Source of the DNA: JANXMY01 sp964251675
Lineage (GTDB): Bacteria > Armatimonadota > Armatimonadia > Armatimonadales > Capsulimonadaceae
DNA length: 64,000 nucleotides
Assembly: GCA_964251675.1 (NCBI GenBank)
Contig: CAXUKS010000014.1
Span: 24,414-88,413 of the forward strand
Direction of reading: 5' to 3'
Positions 1-10,100 of this stretch are shown one piece after another. The position numbers and the translations under genes were made by a program. Under the pieces are notes generated by a model. That model did not search any database, was not told where the DNA came from, and saw nothing but the letters and a program-made list of their open reading frames with translations. Each line of letters begins with the position of its first letter. Positions within the stretch are counted from its first letter, which is position 1.

Positions 1-3000
1 AAACTGGTTGTTGCCTGCGATCAGACCCTTGACGCCGTACTTGACCTGGTTGGGATCGTTTGTAATGGCAAGCGGGTTTGTAATCTTGCCGATGCTGCCG
101 GGTGCCGCCGTGTACAGGATTGTTGCAACATAGAGCGTGTAGCGATTTGGGTTCGGCTGAACATTCACGAAGAACGCAAATGCGTTCCGGGTGTTGGAAG
201 GATCCTGAGCGATAGTCAGGCCGCTATTAACCCCAGCAATTCCCGTCACCGCCGAAACGTCCACATTCCCCCACCAGTTTGCTGTGTTGTTGGAGGGCAG
301 GAAGTAGCCGGAAGGATTCGCATTTGTCGCCTGCTGGAACGGCACGGCCCGACCATTGATTCCAAAGCCACCATTGCGATTGGATGTCCAGTACAGAGCC
401 ATGTTGCCGTTGGTTGGGTCGCGGAAGGCGGCGGGGCCGAGGTCCGGTACGCTCTGAGAAGGTGTATTCTGCGTCGCAACGACCGCCGGGCCGAGGTCAA
501 TCTGCGGCAGAGCGCCGAAGGTGAAGCCGTCGGTCATCCGGTCTTCGATCACGCTGCCCTTGACTACCGTGCCCGTCGTGCTGACGGGCTGCTTCCCATA
601 CTGATACACGTCGGCGGGAATGGGGGCGTTCGTGTAATCTGGCGCTCTGATACCACCAGGCTGAGTGCCGTACTGGGGCGGGTACAGCGGGTTGTAGTTG
701 GTGTTGGCCGTGTTATAGGTTTGATAGCCGATGGTGTCCAGGCCCTCAAAGACGCGCACGGTCTGCGAATACGTCCCAACGGGTGTGCCGAATGGCACGG
801 CGAGGCTGACATACGGCGAGGCGCTCACCTGCGGTACGCCATTGGCATTCACCACAGGGCGGTTGTCGGCGGCCAGAGGCAGCGAGTATCCGGTGGACGT
901 GTCATCGGGCGAGTCCGGCACGGTCAGCGTGGTGGAGTTGTCACTGCCAGGCAGCGCCTTGTGGAACGTTGCGCCGGGATACAGGCCGCCGAAGTTCGCG
1001 GCCAGCGCCGGGTTGCGTCCGTAGGCAGCCACGAGGTCCGTGTCCAGCGACGACCGCACCAGATACGGCTGCTGCGGGATGCCGCCGGTCAGGTTGGCGC
1101 GGGGACCGGTCAGGCCAGTGTCATCGAAGCCCAGAATGTAGGATAATGGGTCCAGCGAGTCCGAAGTCAGCCGGAGCGTGTGCGGTCCTTCCACGTTCTG
1201 GTTGGCAGCCTGATAAGACTGCTTCTGGTCCAGATGGACGTTCAGCAGGTTGACGTTGCCATCGTTATGCACCGTCACGGGCTGGAAGAACTGGTCGAAA
1301 TTGCGGTTGATCGGCGCGAACAGGCCGAGCGGGTTAAACGCGTCGGTCTGCACCCCGAGGGCGCCTGGAATGCGGCCAATATCGGTGGTGGCGTTGTCGA
1401 TGCTGGTCCGCATATCCACGGGGACGCCGGTATAGATACGGATGGTGCGGAAGGCCGCGCCCTGGCGGTAGCGCCCAGCGGCGCTCGGGACATAAACGCG
1501 GCGCGTGGACGAGTATCCCATCGGGTATGCCAGCTGAATGGCGTTCAGGCCATAGGGCGTCGTCTCACCAGCCGCGTTATAGCCGCTGCCGTTGGTGGTG
1601 TCCACATAGACCTGCTGGTTGGCGGGCTGATGATTCGGCACGGTGACATGAATCTGAACCGGGTTGCCGTACACAGTGCGGTTTTGCAAATTGGCTGCGG
1701 TTCCGGTTGCGGGCCGAGGGGTGGCACTGGCCGCGCCGAGATCGGAAGCACCTCCAAGACTGTACAGGGTCGCGGTGACATTGCCCGCCGAGATGTTCGG
1801 GTAGTCGGCACTGGTGTTGGGACCGGCGCGAACGCCCAGCGGGGCAGTTTCCCACGGCAGGTAGTTGACCACCGAGTCATGGCCGGTCGTGTTGCCATAA
1901 GGCGTCAGCACCGTGTTATCCACCCAGGCCAGCCCGCCGCCCGCGCCGCCGTTGGGCGTGGCGCTCATGCGAATCTGGAGTGTCTGCCCGGCGATCCCAA
2001 GAGCACTGCGGTCAAAGAAGTCCAGCGCATACGGCTGGTCCACCGTGCCGAAGTTCTTCAAAGCGAGACCATCGCCTCCGGTGCCACTGCCGTAGGGGGG
2101 CACGGTTGCTGGAGTAGGGTCGGTGTTGTCGCCGCTGCCGTTGTGCGGAATCAGCGGCGTGGATGTGACGACCACATGAGTGCGCGTATTAGGCGTCGTC
2201 GTGCTGAGGTCTCCGGCGGGCCGGACGGTCGGGTTTGTCCCGGAACCGCTGGTGGAGGCAGGCGCCGTCAATGGAACCGTGTTGCCGTTCGCCAGGGCTT
2301 CCAGATCAAAGGCGCTGGCGTTGGCAGGCAGCAGCGGGGCGACACCCCGGAAGGGTCCCAGCGCGTCGCCGATTTGCGAGGCTTGATTGTAGGTTGCCGC
2401 CAGCGGCAAAGGGGTACCGCCGCCGCGCACACCGAGCGGGTTCAGAACACCAAACGTCGGCTGGTCTACCGGGGGGATTTTATTAAGGCCATAAGTGGGC
2501 TGGCCGTTGACATCCGTGGTTGGGACAGATACCAGGCCACCATTGGTGACTTCTCCTTGCAGTTTATGATTTGCATCGGTGACACTAAACGCACTGCCGT
2601 CGTAGGTGCCGTATTCCACAGTCTGTGTGACGCTTTGGATTTTCCGCTGGGAACCGGGTGTATTCAGCCGGACAGAGCCGTCGCCGATGGGGTAAGTGAA
2701 GGCCCCGATGTAGCCGGTTTGCGGCGCAGCCGGGTCTTTCAAATTGGTCACGGTATCGGTGTCGGTGCGACGGTAAATGCCGTTGGCAAGCGGGGTTGTC
2801 GCGCTGGCGGGAGGCGTGAGCAGGACATTAGGAATGGTCCCGGTGTCGGACGTGCCTCCGGGGCTGGAGTCGGACAACTGGAACGTAATCGCGCCGCCAT
2901 TCCGGTAGGCCGCAACGGGGTTACCGGCGCTCGGGGTGGTTGTGGTGTCATACACGACGACGCCGCCAGGAGGCACGATGTTTTTAATGCGAACGTAGAC

Positions 3001-6000
3001 GTTCTGGCCCCACTCGTACACCGGCAACGGCTGACTGGACCCAATTTTGAGGCCGTCAGCGGCGCTGACGCTGCCCGCATGGGCGTTGTCTACCAGATAG
3101 GTCTGCGGAATGGCACTGAGGTCTACCTGACCCGCACCATTAACACTCGGAGGCACGATGTAGCCCAGCTCACCCGGAATACCGCCGTCGGTGGAGTCCT
3201 GCGGTGTGATGCCTCGGCACAGACCCGAGGCGCTGTCGCCGACATACACCCAGTCGGTCACATTCGCGCCGCCATACAGGGCATTGAACGCGGCGGTGGC
3301 GGTCAGGTCGCTGACATCGGCGGCGGCAATGGTCGGCGAGGAAATTGGGCCGAAGCCGGTGAACGCGGCGTTTTGCCGGATCAGCGGATAATTTTCAGGG
3401 TTGCCGTTGGCATCTGTCGCAAACGGGTTAGAGATAGGCGTCGCGCTGAAATCATACAGCGTGTTGCCCGCGACGGCATAGACCGCACCGCCGTTGCCGC
3501 CCGTTGTAGTGGCGTTGGCGACAAGCGCGGGCGAGGACTGGAAAATGGAGCCGTCAGGCGAGGGCTGCCGGTACACCAGCTTGCCGGTCGCGTTCGTGAC
3601 TGCGCCTTGCGTGCCGTCGCCGTCAATGTCCAGTGCATACAGGGCTGTGTCATTGGCCCCGCGAGTGGCGACATACAGCATTGGCACAGAGGCTCCCCGG
3701 AGCGTTCCGCGTAAAACGTCCTGAGCAGAGTAGTTGTTTCCATCTCCATTGATGATCGTGGCCGGGAACTGCACGAAGCCGATGGCCGGGGTGGCGTTCA
3801 GGAACGAGCCGATGGGGAGCTGTGGCTCTTCCGCGCTGTCTTTGGCGGCATTGTTCGGGTCATTCGCCAGTGGATAGGCCCAGACATTGTTGCTGTTGCC
3901 TGCCACCACAGTAGTATTAGTCGTTGTGCCAACCGAGCCGTCCAAATTGACCGCCCAGATGCGGCCTGTCGTGGTGTCATCGGGCCGGGCGGCGGCCACG
4001 GTGTCCCCGGAGCCAGGCGCGATTTCCAGACCGGTGTTCGCGGCAAAGTAGATGCGGGTGCGCCGCGCTGCCGTACCTTCTCCCACCCCTCTATTGAAGT
4101 TTGTAAACACAACAGGCGAGCCGGTGATGTCGCCGAGTGCGGGCCGGGGCAGCTTGTTGGTACTTTTGCCAACACCGTTCTGCAACCCGGCGAACTCGGT
4201 GCCGTAGGCGTCCGGGAAGCTCCAATGGTTTGGGTCAGTGGCCGTTGTTTGTGGCCGCTGGCCCAAATTGTAGTTGGGCGTGCCGGGAGCGGGCAGAGAC
4301 GCGGGCGTTCTGCCGCCGTTGCCGGACGGACCGGCGAGGCCGTCGAGGGCGTACAGCCGCCCCACATTAGACAAGTCGCCTTCTTCGGAAGACGAGCCGA
4401 CATACACAGACGGCAGGTAGGTGGTGACGGCAGGCGGGCCAGGCACGGTGACTGCACCCACATAGAGCGCCGGGGCGGAGGTGAACGCCGCCGCCGAGTC
4501 TCCGGTGCCAGCCGCGCCGGCGACGCCGCGCAGGGTGAACCACCACCGGGTAGTCGGGGTCGGGACCGCGCCCTCGCTGGTCGTCAGGTCAATGCTGTTG
4601 TTGAACCGGTCGCCGCTGGTTTCGTTGCCAGCGGCATTAGTGGTGACCGGCACGCCGAGGGCGTCAATAGCGTACAGGACGCCGTTGGAGTTGGGCAGGT
4701 AAACCACGGCGTTGTTCAGCTTCGGATCCGTAATCGTCGGGTCCACAAAGACGTTGGGCGAGGCAGTGTTGAACGCGCCGGGAATAGGCAGGTCGCGGTC
4801 ATAGAGGTGAAGGGCGGCTCCGGCAATGCCGCCGGTCGGGGCGGGTGTCCGGCGCACCGCGCCCACGGCGACACCAATTGGGGCCTCTTCAGCGACGTTC
4901 GCGGCCTGCGCCAGCTTTTTAGGCAGGTTGGCATCAGGCCGGTATATCCAGTAAGCCTGCGTCGTGCCAACATGGGGCGTGTAGCCTGCCGCGTCTACCT
5001 GCAGCGGCAGCGCGGAGCCGTACAGCGGCTGGGGCAGATAAATGGGCTGGCCGGTGTTGGGGTCAATCACATTGGCGTTGCTGGTTCCGTCGCCGTTGCC
5101 GACCGCGTCCAGGCAGTAGACCAGGCCGCTGTTGTCCCCGACAATGACAACCAGCTTGTCGGCATACGTCGGGCCAGTGTTTCCCACCGGGGTCGGCACC
5201 AGCACATGGATTTTTTTGACGGTGGGCGCGGAAAAGACCGCCGCCGAGGGGCCGCGTGTGGAGGCGGGCGTCGCAAAGCGCCAGATGACTTCGCCGTTGA
5301 AGCCGTCCACGCAATAGATCGCACCGGCCTGGCTGCCTGTGGTCAGCGTCACCGAGTCGGCGATGACTTGATGCGTGGCCGGGGACGTCTGGGCCGTTCT
5401 GCTGCTGAGTGTCAGCGTCACCGTGTCGCCTGCCAGAAGCGGGATTTCGCCGGTTGCCAGCGCATAGTCCCCGCCGGACACCTGGCTCAGTGTCACCGCC
5501 GGGCGGGGCGTGGTGACGCCGCCGGACGTGATGGAGACCGTATAAGCCGCATCAAAGATGCGGTTGTCTACAGCGGCAGTGCGGCCTGCGTTCACCACGT
5601 TGGTAGGGATATGGACGGAAAGGAAATATCCCCCATTCGCGGGGGCTGTCAGTGTCCAGAGGGCCACAGTATTGCCTGGACCGGCGGAGGCGGGATACCG
5701 GTAGTAGCCGGGAGTAGCCGCACTGCCCTGGGTTGCGCTGGCGTCCTGAATGGTCGTCCCGCCGCCAACTGAGTTAAACCGGGGCTGCGAGTCATCCAGG
5801 CTTGTGGAGGAAACCGGCGTCGGCTCCGAGCGGCCAAAGTAAACCACCTGACGAATCCGCCGCGCCGGGGAGGCCCCGCCTGTTTCATTGACGTTCTTGG
5901 CAGGGTCACCATAATGGTACAGGGGGTTCCCGGTCGTGCCGCCCAGCCCCGTGCCGGTTGGACCATTGGTATTATCAGGGACGGCATTCAGGGCGATCCC

Positions 6001-7071
6001 CGCCGTTCCGGTGAGCGGGCTTGAGGGCGGCGGCGGTGTGGTGATGATGCCTGGCGGCACATAAATACCCCAGTACTTGAAGCCGATAAAGTCTGTGGGG
6101 AACGCCGTATAGTTTACTGCTGTGGGCGTGCTTTGCACATCGCCGACAGTCGGCTGCAGGAGCATCTGGTCGGCAACTAAATACGCGCCGGTCTGCGTGT
6201 TCGTCTGAAGTGTGGCCCGGTTGTACAAGTTGTTGCGGGCGAGGGTGACAGTCACAGTGTTGCCAGCGGCAAGCTGAAAAGGCCCGGCGAGGAGCTGGGT
6301 GGAGTTTGCCTCGGTCTGGCTGACGGTCGCTGTGGTGAAAGTCGCATTTGCCCCGGTTGTTGTAATGGTGTAGGTCACTGACGAGGAGCGCGGCTCGGTG
6401 TTGCCCTGATCATCGGCAATGTTGTCCGGGATATGGTAATACACCGACAGGCTGCCGCCGGAAGCCACCGAGAGTACCCAGGTCGCGGACGCATTATTGA
6501 CATTGGGCGGCAGGCGGTAGTATTCCTGATTGATCGCCGTCCCTGCCGCCAGGCCAGTGGTTTGCTGCTCCCAGGACCCTGTCGCGGGAGTCAGCGTGAA
6601 TGCGGGCGTTCCTGCATTGTCATCCACAGGCGGCTGCAAAGCCGTGATAGCCCCCTGCGAGACATAGTCAAACGGCGCGGCCCACTGGAAGATGCTGCCA
6701 TCGGCAAAGTGGTTCCGGTAGTAAACGCCGGGGCCGGTGGGTGGAAGAGTCGGATCGTAGTCTCCCAGCAGGTAGCTGGGGACCTGAACCGGCGTGGGGA
6801 TGCCGCCGACGTTCACGATGGTCGTAGCCGTGCCTTGCAGGCGGCCCTCAAAAAGCGGCAGGGTAGCCGGGCCTGTGCCCTGGGGCGGGTTTTCGGCCCC
6901 GCCGCCGTGGAACACTGGCGACTGGTACGCGGTGGGCACGGCAGGCGAGTTCGGCTGCGGCCCGGTCTGCGCGGACGCGCCGGGCAGGGAGCCGAAGGCG
7001 ACGCCGAGGGCCGCGCCCAGCAGCAGTGCGGGGCGAAGCAGGCGGCGGAGGAGTTGTGCGTTTAATTTCAT
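1..7071 (-). CDS. Giant secreted PQQ-type beta-propeller protein (3' end outside the window)
   Basis: The frame is open from an ATG at 7071 to the window edge (2357 codons, no stop), so the C-terminus is missing. The N-terminus is a signal peptide: MKLNAQLLRRLLRP, then a hydrophobic stretch ending GASAQT. The middle has repeated propeller strands of the PQQ/quinoprotein type: AIYCVDGFNGEVIWRF near residue 583, VYCLDAVGNGDGT near 645, GVLYAIDALG near 795, RLYALDGLAG near 905, RIWAVNLDG near 1036 and LYALDIDGDG near 1140. The remainder is Gly/Pro/Thr-rich beta sandwich-like sequence with no recognisable catalytic motif. It is the last visible gene of the pilus/pseudopilin run and follows a second propeller protein. 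By position and fold it resembles PilY1, the beta-propeller tip adhesin encoded with minor pilins; that role is inferred. Long plus-strand frames here are antisense artefacts. Confidence 0.85.
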   Translation of the reverse strand, partial: MKLNAQLLRRLLRPALLLGAALGVAFGSLPGASAQTGPQPNSPAVPTAYQSPVFHGGGAENPPQGTGPATLPLFEGRLQGTATTIVNVGGIPTPVQVPSYLLGDYDPTLPPTGPGVYYRNHFADGSIFQWAAPFDYVSQGAITALQPPVDDNAGTPAFTLTPATGSWEQQTTGLAAGTAINQEYYRLPPNVNNASATWVLSVASGGSLSVYYHIPDNIADDQGNTEPRSSSVTYTITTTGANATFTTATVSQTEANSTQLLAGPFQLAAGNTVTVTLARNNLYNRATLQTNTQTGAYLVADQMLLQPTVGDVQSTPTAVNYTAFPTDFIGFKYWGIYVPPGIITTPPPPSSPLTGTAGIALNAVPDNTNGPTGTGLGGTTGNPLYHYGDPAKNVNETGGASPARRIRQVVYFGRSEPTPVSSTSLDDSQPRFNSVGGGTTIQDASATQGSAATPGYYRYPASAGPGNTVALWTLTAPANGGYFLSVHIPTNVVNAGRTAAVDNRIFDAAYTVSITSGGVTTPRPAVTLSQVSGGDYALATGEIPLLAGDTVTLTLSSRTAQTSPATHQVIADSVTLTTGSQAGAIYCVDGFNGEVIWRFATPASTRGPSAAVFSAPTVKKIHVLVPTPVGNTGPTYADKLVVIVGDNSGLVYCLDAVGNGDGTSNANVIDPNTGQPIYLPQPLYGSALPLQVDAAGYTPHVGTTQAYWIYRPDANLPKKLAQAANVAEEAPIGVAVGAVRRTPAPTGGIAGAALHLYDRDLPIPGAFNTASPNVFVDPTITDPKLNNAVVYLPNSNGVLYAIDALGVPVTTNAAGNETSGDRFNNSIDLTTSEGAVPTPTTRWWFTLRGVAGAAGTGDSAAAFTSAPALYVGAVTVPGPPAVTTYLPSVYVGSSSEEGDLSNVGRLYALDGLAGPSGNGGRTPASLPAPGTPNYNLGQRPQTTATDPNHWSFPDAYGTEFAGLQNGVGKSTNKLPRPALGDITGSPVVFTNFNRGVGEGTAARRTRIYFAANTGLEIAPGSGDTVAAARPDDTTTGRIWAVNLDGSVGTTTNTTVVAGNSNNVWAYPLANDPNNAAKDSAEEPQLPIGSFLNATPAIGFVQFPATIINGDGNNYSAQDVLRGTLRGASVPMLYVATRGANDTALYALDIDGDGTQGAVTNATGKLVYRQPSPDGSIFQSSPALVANATTTGGNGGAVYAVAGNTLYDFSATPISNPFATDANGNPENYPLIRQNAAFTGFGPISSPTIAAADVSDLTATAAFNALYGGANVTDWVYVGDSASGLCRGITPQDSTDGGIPGELGYIVPPSVNGAGQVDLSAIPQTYLVDNAHAGSVSAADGLKIGSSQPLPVYEWGQNVYVRIKNIVPPGGVVVYDTTTTPSAGNPVAAYRNGGAITFQLSDSSPGGTSDTGTIPNVLLTPPASATTPLANGIYRRTDTDTVTNLKDPAAPQTGYIGAFTYPIGDGSVRLNTPGSQRKIQSVTQTVEYGTYDGSAFSVTDANHKLQGEVTNGGLVSVPTTDVNGQPTYGLNKIPPVDQPTFGVLNPLGVRGGGTPLPLAATYNQASQIGDALGPFRGVAPLLPANASAFDLEALANGNTVPLTAPASTSGSGTNPTVRPAGDLSTTTPNTRTHVVVTSTPLIPHNGSGDNTDPTPATVPPYGSGTGGDGLALKNFGTVDQPYALDFFDRSALGIAGQTLQIRMSATPNGGAGGGLAWVDNTVLTPYGNTTGHDSVVNYLPWETAPLGVRAGPNTSADYPNISAGNVTATLYSLGGASDLGAASATPRPATGTAANLQNRTVYGNPVQIHVTVPNHQPANQQVYVDTTNGSGYNAAGETTPYGLNAIQLAYPMGYSSTRRVYVPSAAGRYRQGAAFRTIRIYTGVPVDMRTSIDNATTDIGRIPGALGVQTDAFNPLGLFAPINRNFDQFFQPVTVHNDGNVNLLNVHLDQKQSYQAANQNVEGPHTLRLTSDSLDPLSYILGFDDTGLTGPRANLTGGIPQQPYLVRSSLDTDLVAAYGRNPALAANFGGLYPGATFHKALPGSDNSTTLTVPDSPDDTSTGYSLPLAADNRPVVNANGVPQVSASPYVSLAVPFGTPVGTYSQTVRVFEGLDTIGYQTYNTANTNYNPLYPPQYGTQPGGIRAPDYTNAPIPADVYQYGKQPVSTTGTVVKGSVIEDRMTDGFTFGALPQIDLGPAVVATQNTPSQSVPDLGPAAFRDPTNGNMALYWTSNRNGGFGINGRAVPFQQATNANPSGYFLPSNNTANWWGNVDVSAVTGIAGVNSGLTIAQDPSNTRNAFAFFVNVQPNPNRYTLYVATILYTAAPGSIGKITNPLAITNDPNQVKYGVKGLIAGNNQF

Positions 7072-7127
7072 GGCGTGGTGCTGCATTGAAGCGAGTGAAA
7101 GCTAATAACTGTGCGTCTGCAAATACC

Positions 7128-7157
7128 GTAGGGGCAGAGTTTAGCCCTGCCCTCTTC
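7128..7157. repeat. Short hairpin, GGGCAG...CTGCCC type
   Basis: A palindrome built on 'aggggcag ... ccctgccct' lies 18 nt beyond the stop of the 1431-aa propeller gene. A close copy sits at 50786-50815 beyond the ileS stop. It could be a weak terminator or an mRNA 3'-end stabiliser; there is no long T-run here. Confidence 0.5.
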
Positions 7158-7175
7158 TCTTTGCTAATCTCTGCC

Positions 7176-10100
7176 CTACTGCCGAATAGCCGCTGTCGGC
7201 TGGGTCAGCGGGCCGGTCAGCTTGGGACGACTGAGCGGGCCTAAGCCGTAGCCGCTGACCTGCCGGGTATACGGCAACTGCCCGCTTGGGACCTGGCTGT
7301 AATCAATCTCGAAAATCTCGCCGCCGAACGAGCTGGTTCCAAGAGCCGTGGGCGTGCCCAGCTCGCTCTGGCCCGCCGTCTGTGTGATCAAATAGCGTGG
7401 GTTCAGGCCGCCGCTGTCAAGCCGCTGAATGCTGGTCGGCACAAACGGCGTTCGAAGGCGGTTGACGGTCTGGCCCAGGTTGTTGGGCAGTGGCGTCACG
7501 ACGTTGTTGACCAGCGTGGACATGGTCTGGTAGTCCGGCGTCGTGAACTGCAAGTATCCCACGGGCGCATTAAGTGCCGGGGTCAGCTCGAAGGCTCCGT
7601 TGGCGTCAGCGTACAGCAGGCTCGGGTTGGTGTTGCCTGCGGGCGGGTTGAAAACGCTCAGGAAGCGCGGCGAGCGGACCTGGAATGTGGCGCGTCCTAT
7701 CGCGGTTCCGTTGACGACGCCCGTGTTTGGGTCGCGGTTAAGCTGCGTGGCGGCTTCGGCGGTGAACGACGTGTAGATTGCCCGGAAGCCGGTGATCTCG
7801 TTCTGGTTCGCCGGAGCCGTCGCCGTCAGGGCCGCGCTGTCGTAGGCCAGGGACACCATGCTGCCGCCGGGGGCATCGCCGCTGACGGGGCCAAGAACGT
7901 TGGCGGCGGTCAGCGGCGCAATCCGCGTGTTGGTGACAAGCGCTAGAATGCTGGTCGGGTCGGCGGTCGGGAAGTACGACGCGCTGGTATAGCGGTAGCG
8001 CCGCCCCATCTTGTCAAAGGTATTTGTCGCCGCCGTCAGAATATGATAGCCATTCGGCGCGAAGGCCCCGGTGAGGGGGTTGTAAATATCGGTCACTTCC
8101 AGAATGCGGCTGTTGCCGGTGTCGGAGACAAGGTAGGAGACGGCAACATTGTTTCCTAGATTGCGCCGCAAAATCTGGGCGCTGGTCGGGGCCGACAGAG
8201 ACAGCGGCGAACCCGCCGTCAGCAGATGGTTCGGGTCGGAGAACGTCGTCAGCTCCCACAGCACCCGCCCGCCCCGGTCAAAGCGCACGCAGCGGTTGTT
8301 GCCAGTGTCTGCCACAAGGTAGTCGTTGGAAGCCACGGCAGACAGTCCGGCGGGGTGGCTGAAGTCCACCTTCGCGCCGCCCGCACCGATGGTGGCGTCC
8401 GCCGCCCAGACGGCCTGACCGTCGGAGTCGGCTTCCAGAATGCGGTTGTTGTCGGCAATCAGCGTGAGCTGCCGGGTGAATGCACTGGTGCCCGCCGTGC
8501 CGTTCAGGACCAGAACGCTGCTGCTGGCGCTGGGCGCAGCCCGCACCGTGCCAATCGGGGTATCCAGCGGCGTGCTGGAAAAGGCGGAGGGCGGAAGCAC
8601 TTTGGCCGTGCCGACGGGGGCTGCCGCGTTGATCTTGTAAAGCTGATTGGTCTTGAAGTTGGGGAGCGGCGTACCGCTGTCGGCCAGCAGGACGGTATCC
8701 CCGACTTTGGAAACGCCGGTAATGACTGAGGTGCGGGCGTCGCCGTTGACAATGAACGGCGTCATGTACCATTTCAGGTTCGTGTGCAGCGGTAGGGTCG
8801 TCGCGGAAGCCGGGATCGCCCCGGCCGCGCCGTTGACGTTCGGCTGAACCTGAATCGGCTGTGGCTCAGACAGGTTGCCTGCCACCTGGCCCGGCTGAGA
8901 CGTGGAGCGTCCGAAGTTGAAAAACGTGATGCGCCCGTTTCCGGCCAGATACTGCCCGAACTCGGTTTCTCCCGTGCCGGGAATGTTGGTGACGGTTCCT
9001 CCGGCCAGAATGGTATTAGCGGCCGAGGCGACGCCCCCCTCATCGGCCTGCGTGACCGTGACATTGCTGAAGTCATAGCCCGGCGCGGCGGCGTAGACAT
9101 CCTGCGTGGAGTCGAAGCACAGCACCGTGGCCGTGAGAGTGTTGGGATCGGTCGTATTGACCGCCGCCGCATAGACGCGGCCTTTGGAGTCCACCACGGG
9201 CGCCCCGACAAAGCGGTAGCCGTTCAGGTCGTTCCAGTTGACGCCGTCCGGGTCGCCCGCCTGCCCGTCGCCACGCGGCATACGGAACCGGAAGGTCAGA
9301 TGCACGCCGCGTGTCTGCACGTTCGGTTCCAGGCCAATCAGGTAGCTCTGGTTGTCGGGCGTGTTGACCGTGTAGTAAAAATTGCCGCTGCGGTCCCCGG
9401 CGGGCGAGGACATGGTGATGGCGCTGAGGTCATTCCCGCCGCCGCCCAGGGCCGTGCCGTAGCTGAAGGCGCTGACCGCGTTTACCGTCAGCGTCTTGTT
9501 CTGCGGATCGCCAAACGCGGCGTCATAGCTGGCATACAGCGAAACGCCGGTGGTGGGGCCAGGGAAGTCAGTGCCGCTAAAGTTTGCGGAGGTCTGCCCA
9601 TCCAATGTGTAGCCCTGTGGCTTCGGCATGGAAACAGGGTCAGGCACAAAATTCGGCAAGCCAAGATGGTTCTTGTTAATAATGAAAGAGCCGGGGGTGC
9701 TTCCCGGCAGGAGCAGGTCGGCACGGGCACCCAGAAACACCGTGTACAAGTTCTGCGTCGTCGGCACGAGGGCCACCAGATCATTGGTGACATCGCCGTC
9801 CGCAATCGTCCCAATCGCCGCTGCGCCAGTCGCGTACTCCACTCTCGGACCGCCGCCTCCGACGGTCACCGGGTTCAGCAGAAAAGTGACGCCGCCGCTG
9901 GCACTCGCCCCGCCGTGCCGGTCAAACACATACAGCTTGCCGTCCGCCTGTGGCTGGTAAATGCGCCCTTCAAAGTAGGTCGGCGAAGGAGTAGGCGAGC
10001 CGCCAGGGAATGGCCCTCCGGTTCCCGACCCCGTCAGCATCGTCGCGCCGAGGCCGCTGGTAACATCGAAGTAAGTCACTTTGCCCATGCCGTCGGCGGC

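Noticed and set aside
1180..3714. Long plus-strand frame of 844 codons (and others at 4225-5772, 9300-10475, 21508-22848 and 24170-25669)
   Set aside because: They lie antisense, codon-register-matched to well supported minus-strand genes; their Arg/Val/Gly-rich sequences show no family motif. This is a usual artefact in GC-rich DNA.
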